Part shown: positions 60,941 to 64,000 of the stretch, piece by piece | How positions within the stretch are numbered: the stretch's first letter is position 1 | How the letters are laid out: every line of letters starts with the position of its first letter | NCBI GenBank assembly: GCA_937927945.1 | Contig: CALEYW010000024.1 | Coordinates: 21,468 to 85,467 of the forward strand | Direction of reading: 5' to 3' | DNA from: an uncultured candidate division WPS-2 bacterium | Lineage (GTDB): Bacteria > Vulcanimicrobiota > Vulcanimicrobiia > Vulcanimicrobiales > Vulcanimicrobiaceae | Length of the DNA stretch: 64,000 nucleotides | Position numbers and translations under genes: made by a program | The notes under the pieces: generated by a model | The model's database searches: none | What the model saw: only the letters and a program-made list of their open reading frames with translations | Told to the model about the DNA's origin: nothing

Positions 60941-61687
60941 GTGCAGATCGGCTGGCCTGGGGAGATCGTGATCGTCCGGCACGCGGAGAGTGCCGGCAAC
61001 GTCGCGCGCGAACGCGCGCTGCTGGCGGGAGCGGCCGTCATCGACCTCGAGCATGGCCGCGACGCCGACGTGCCCCTCTCGCAGCTCGGCGAACGTCAGG
61101 CGGCCGCGCTCGGCCGCTGGGCGGCGCGGAACATGGAGCGCGTCGACGCGGTCGTGTCCTCGCCGTACGTTCGCGCGCGGGAGACGGCAGGGCTCGCCCT
61201 CGCCGCCTCAGGGTGGGACGACGTGCCGGTCGTCGTCGACGAACGGCTGCGCGAAAAGGAGTTCGGCGTCCTCGATCGGCTGACGCGGCGTGGAATCGTC
61301 GAACGCTATCCCGACCAGGCCGAGCTGCGCCGCGTGCTCGGAAAGTTCTACTATCGTCCGCCGGGCGGCGAGAGCTGGACCGACGTGATCCTGCGGGTTC
61401 GTTCGTTCGTCGAGTCGATGGTGCGCGAACATGCCGGCGCGCGAATCGCGATCGTCACTCATCAGGTCATCGTCCTCTGCCTGCGCTACGTGCTCGAACG
61501 CATGACCGAAGCGCAACTGCTCGCCGTGGACGGCTCGAGTGACGTCGCGAACTGCGGCGTGACCATCTACCGCAGCGCGGGCGATCCGCCGTATCCCGTG
61601 CTGGAAGCCTATAACCTCGTCGCACCGATGGAAGAAGCCGGCGAACCGGTAACGACGACGCCGGACGTGCCGCTTGCTGCCGGCTGA
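60941..61687 (+). CDS. Histidine phosphatase family protein
   Basis: A 248-residue protein with the family's N-terminal IVIVRHAESAGN, where His is phosphorylated during catalysis. LSQLGERQAAALG and SSPYVRARETA follow, and the second catalytic His is in IAIVTHQVIV. A GTG start lies 27 bases after the patatin stop. The substrate is unknown; members range from phosphoglycerate mutases to small phosphatases. It overlaps nnrD by 14 bases, so the two are co-translated. Confidence 0.82.
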   Translation: MQIGWPGEIVIVRHAESAGNVARERALLAGAAVIDLEHGRDADVPLSQLGERQAAALGRWAARNMERVDAVVSSPYVRARETAGLALAASGWDDVPVVVDERLREKEFGVLDRLTRRGIVERYPDQAELRRVLGKFYYRPPGGESWTDVILRVRSFVESMVREHAGARIAIVTHQVIVLCLRYVLERMTEAQLLAVDGSSDVANCGVTIYRSAGDPPYPVLEAYNLVAPMEEAGEPVTTTPDVPLAAG

Positions 61688-62549
61688 GCGGATCGAGCGC
61701 GCGCTGCTGCGTCGCTGGCCGCTGCCCGTCCCGCAGGCCGGAACGAAAGAGGAGCGCGGTGAGGTCTTCGTCGTCGCGGGCGCGGCGCAGACGCCGGGGG
61801 CGGCGATCCTCGCCGCGACGTCGGCGCTGCGCGCGGGTGCCGGAAAGCTGAAGGTCGCGACCGCCGCGAGCGTCGCGGCGTACGTCGGCGCGGCAGTTCC
61901 CGAGTCGCTGGTCGTCGCGCTCGACGATTTGCCCTCGGGCGGGTTCGGGCTCGAAAACGCGCGTACGATCGTGGAACATGCGAACGGCGCGGACGCGCTC
62001 GTGTTCGGCCCCGGACTCGTCGACGAAGCGGCGTCGGCTTCGCTCGCCTGCGCCGTGCTCGCGAAGCTCGAGACGCCGGTCGTGCTCGACGCGGCGGCGC
62101 TCGGCGGCTGCGCCCAGGATCCTGACGTGCTCCACCGGCTCGACGGACGCGCGGTGTTGACGCCGCACGCCGGCGAGATGGCCAGGATGATGGGCAGCGA
62201 GCGCGATGCGGTGGAAGAAGATCCGGCCCGCTATGCCAGGGACGCCGCGCGTCGACTCCGCGCCGTGGTGGTGATGAAAGGGGCGACGACGTACATCGCC
62301 CAGCCTGACGGCGCGCTGTTCTGCAACACCGAGGGCGACGTCGGCCTCGCGACGTCCGGTTCGGGCGACACGCTCGCCGGAATCATCGGCGGGCTGCTCG
62401 CGCGCGGGTTGCCGCCCATCGGGGCTGCAGTGTGGGGCGTGTACCTGCACGCGCAGGCCGGCAGCCTGCTCTCGCAGCGCATCGGGCTGGGCTTTTTGGC
62501 GCGCGAAATTCCCGGCGAAATTCCGGGGCTGATGCGTTGGGTCGGCTGA
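61674..62549 (+). CDS. nnrD: ADP-dependent NAD(P)H-hydrate dehydratase
   Basis: A 291-residue ribokinase-like enzyme that repairs hydrated NAD(P)H. It shows GEVFVVAGAAQTPGAAILAAT at the start, FGPGLVDEAASASLACAVL, LTPHAGEMARMMG, and the active segment LATSGSGDTLAGIIGGLLARG. Only the dehydratase half is present; the partner epimerase (NnrE) is not fused or adjacent. TTG start inside the end of the phosphatase gene. Confidence 0.85.
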   Translation: MLPAERIERALLRRWPLPVPQAGTKEERGEVFVVAGAAQTPGAAILAATSALRAGAGKLKVATAASVAAYVGAAVPESLVVALDDLPSGGFGLENARTIVEHANGADALVFGPGLVDEAASASLACAVLAKLETPVVLDAAALGGCAQDPDVLHRLDGRAVLTPHAGEMARMMGSERDAVEEDPARYARDAARRLRAVVVMKGATTYIAQPDGALFCNTEGDVGLATSGSGDTLAGIIGGLLARGLPPIGAAVWGVYLHAQAGSLLSQRIGLGFLAREIPGEIPGLMRWVG

Positions 62550-62567
62550 CCGAACGCGCGCAGGGCC

Positions 62568-63125
62568 TCAGAAGGATTGAGCGGCTAGTGCGAGATTGAG
62601 GCGATACCCTTCCGATCCACGTGCTACGTCGATCGAGAGGCCGCGGAATCGAACCTCGATACCAGAATCCGCGTGCCACCGGAATGTCGGCAGCGCCCAC
62701 GGTTGATTGCCTCCACGGGTACGATGTGAACCCGTCTCTGTAAAAATCGAGAACTTCAGACTTTGGATGGCGGAATCTCGGATGCGATACTCGGCCTGAA
62801 ACAGCGATCCGTCGGTGCCGCAGAACGGTTCAGGAAACGCGCGTAACGCGGCGGTACACAACAAGGTGGCTCTCGGGTAAGACGAGGCCGGTTCGAACCG
62901 GCCACCGCGTGCAGCGCCAACGTTGACGTACGGACGGGGACGTAATGGGCGACGTCAGCAACGTATGCCTGAAATTCGCTTGTCGTGCCGAGGCCGCCGA
63001 CTGCGTCGATAATCGCGGCACGGTACTGGAATACATTGAGCGGCTTCGGAAGGTCCAGCAGTCCGACCCTCTCCTGTTGCTGCGTCACCGGTACGGCTAT
63101 TGCATTTACGTTGCTGAGATTGCCG
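62568..63125 (-). pseudogene. Omp85/BamA-like outer-membrane barrel, truncated and frameshifted
   Basis: The last strands of an Omp85-type barrel are readable on the minus strand. The C-terminal frame (62568 to about 62890) has LRAFPEPFCGTDGSLFQAEY, FSIFTETGS, HADSGIEVRFRG, IDVARGSEGYRLNL and a final Phe. An upstream frame (about 62890-63125) adds QERVGLLDLPKPLNVFQ, VADVAHYVPVRTS and LALHAVAGSN. The two are in different frames, so at least one frameshift lies near 62890, and everything before the barrel is missing. The break coincides with the start of transposon sequence on the other strand. Confidence 0.55.
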
Positions 63126-63365
63126 GGTGTGGAGGTGATGCCAGCAATATCGGTCTCGGGGACCTGCCTTTCGTGCGCGAACCTCGTCGTTGGGCCGAAG
63201 CACTTCGAGTTTTGGAATATGCACGTGCAGTCGCTTCGTTCGCAAGCGTCCCTCAAGACGTTCGCGCTCTTGCCCGAGCCGACGAGACGCGATTTGTTGA
63301 GGCTCGTCGAAAGCGTTGAGCGCATCTTGCTCGAGATCGGCGCCGCGGAGCGGCGCACGTCGTGA
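63126..63365 (+). pseudogene. C-terminal remnant of Tn554-type integrase (TnpA/TnpB-like)
   Basis: An open frame with TCLSCANLVVGPKHFEFW and a long terminal helix (RRDLLRLVESVERILLEIGA). This matches the Cys-pair end of the tyrosine recombinases of Tn554-family elements, where a CLxC segment and coiled end follow the catalytic domain. No catalytic Arg/His/Tyr region is present, so it is a fragment. Its stop overlaps the following gene by four bases (GTGA), as TnpB and TnpC-like genes do in intact elements. Confidence 0.5.
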
Positions 63366-63757
63366 GACGCGATCGCCTCAGCAGCGAACGACGGGCTCTC
63401 GGCGCGATCGAGCGCTTACGGTCTGGGAACGGTCACTACGCGAAGCACCGGGATGTTGCGGTACGCATAACGGTGACGTCAGTTGCGCGCGAGGCGGGCT
63501 TGAGCCGTGCCACCGTCCATCGCCTGGAAGCGGTGCACGAACGGATACGTCAACTTCGCCACGAGGCCCCGTTCGGCAACCGAAAGGCGGCCTCCGGAAG
63601 AGCATCCTCTGCCGATCGCGTCGCGGAGTTGCAGATGCAAGTGCGGAATCTCCTGGAGGAGAATCTCGCTTTGACCGTCCGGCTAGCCCGCGTCGATCCG
63701 TCGTTTTGTCGAACGCCCGACGATTTAGCAAAACGGAGGGCCGCGAATCCTCGGTAA
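63362..63757 (+). CDS. TnpC-like/DUF6262 transposon accessory protein
   Basis: A 131-residue protein with a GTG start inside the integrase fragment's stop. It begins basic (SERRALGAIERLRSGNG), has a helix-turn-helix-like VTSVAREAGLSRATVHRLEA, and ends in a coiled coil (RVAELQMQVRNLLEENLALTV). This is the pattern of the small third protein of Tn554-type transposons. The gene appears intact, but its partner integrase is broken, so it is probably not active on its own. Confidence 0.6.
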   Translation: MRRDRLSSERRALGAIERLRSGNGHYAKHRDVAVRITVTSVAREAGLSRATVHRLEAVHERIRQLRHEAPFGNRKAASGRASSADRVAELQMQVRNLLEENLALTVRLARVDPSFCRTPDDLAKRRAANPR

Positions 63758-63950
63758 CTACGAAGTAGCTGGCAGACGGCGTGTAGACCGCGCCGTTCGC
63801 ACGGCCGGCCCATCCCCCGCGGTGCGGCTCCCCAATCATATCGCGTGAGAGACGGCGCTAAGGCACGGCGTCACCTACTGCACCGGCACGGCGAATACCA
63901 GGCCAGCGCCTGAGCCGCCTCGTCGGTGCTTGTTGATGAACGAGATGGGA

Positions 63951-63993
63951 ACGCTCGCGAGAAATTGAACCCTTACGCTCGCGAAATTTGAAC
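63951..63993. repeat. Direct repeat resembling an insertion-sequence end
   Basis: Two near-identical stretches, ACGCTCGCGAGAAATTGAAC at 63951-63970 and ACGCTCGCGAAATTTGAAC at 63975-63993, lie four bases apart at the edge of the window. Tandem transposase-binding repeats of about 20 bases are typical of the ends of IS21-like elements. The element, if real, would lie beyond the window. The 193 bases before it (63758-63950) hold no gene that can be supported. Confidence 0.4.
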
Positions 63994-64000
63994 CGCCCCT

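Noticed and set aside
62945..63319. A 124-codon plus-strand frame across the barrel pseudogene
   Set aside because: It crosses from antisense of the barrel remnant into the integrase fragment in a different frame, so it is not a gene.

Overview
This is a GC-rich window from a diderm bacterium. Diderm features include an AcrB-type RND pump, an Omp85-like barrel remnant and two lipoboxed lipoproteins. GTG and TTG starts are frequent, genes overlap through ATGA or GTGA junctions, and the gene set includes a fused KorA plus KorB and an AcpP-Ffh-RpsP-KH-RimM run. Together these resemble uncultured phyla such as Eremiobacterota. That placement is inference from style and neighbourhood; no rRNA is present to confirm it.

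Bases 1 to about 26,100 are a siphovirus-type prophage whose left part (presumably terminase, portal and integration genes) lies before the window. Rightward come a protease/scaffold, a decoration protein, the major capsid protein, MuF, head-tail joining genes, a virion morphogenesis protein, a tail terminator, the tail tube protein, a G/GT tail chaperone pair, a 1254-residue tape measure, a 1724-residue tail-tip protein, a lipoprotein moron on the other strand, an S74-type tail fibre, and a lysis cassette with a GH25 lysozyme. From 22.6 to 26.1 kb the strand flips to a leftward run of small overlapping genes with a transglycosylase and a possible internal virion protein at its head. Two genes (MuF and the tail chaperone) carry the same CCCAAAA slippery heptamer followed by a hairpin. 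The tail-tip protein ends in a Hint/bacterial-intein-like domain.

Bases 26.1 to 32.9 kb are core host genes starting at a clear promoter: DUF177, rpmF, fabH, fabD, fabG, acpP, ffh, a nested inverted repeat, rpsP, a KH protein and rimM. This couples ribosome biogenesis, fatty acid synthesis and protein targeting. From 32.9 to 44.3 kb lie mostly leftward envelope and secreted functions: a TolB/CsgG-like secreted protein, a YihY/BrkB membrane protein, a BNR-repeat secreted protein, a c-type cytochrome, a divergent polysaccharide deacetylase, an RND permease and a DUF4232-like protein. From 44.4 to 53.6 kb, mostly rightward, are a CoA Nudix hydrolase, a cytidylate-kinase-like protein, korAB, a DUF4397 lipoprotein, an SDR, a methyltransferase, a thioesterase and the ABC-F factor EttA. 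From 59.8 down to 53.7 kb is a leftward five-gene operon: a ThDP enzyme, a NitT/TauT-type ABC transporter and an IlvD/Edd dehydratase, which looks like an uptake and catabolism unit for a small acid. From 59.8 to 62.5 kb are a patatin, a histidine phosphatase and NnrD.

The last 1.4 kb is mobile-element debris: an Omp85-like barrel pseudogene, the tail of a Tn554-type integrase with an intact TnpC-like partner, and a direct repeat resembling an insertion-sequence end at the window edge.
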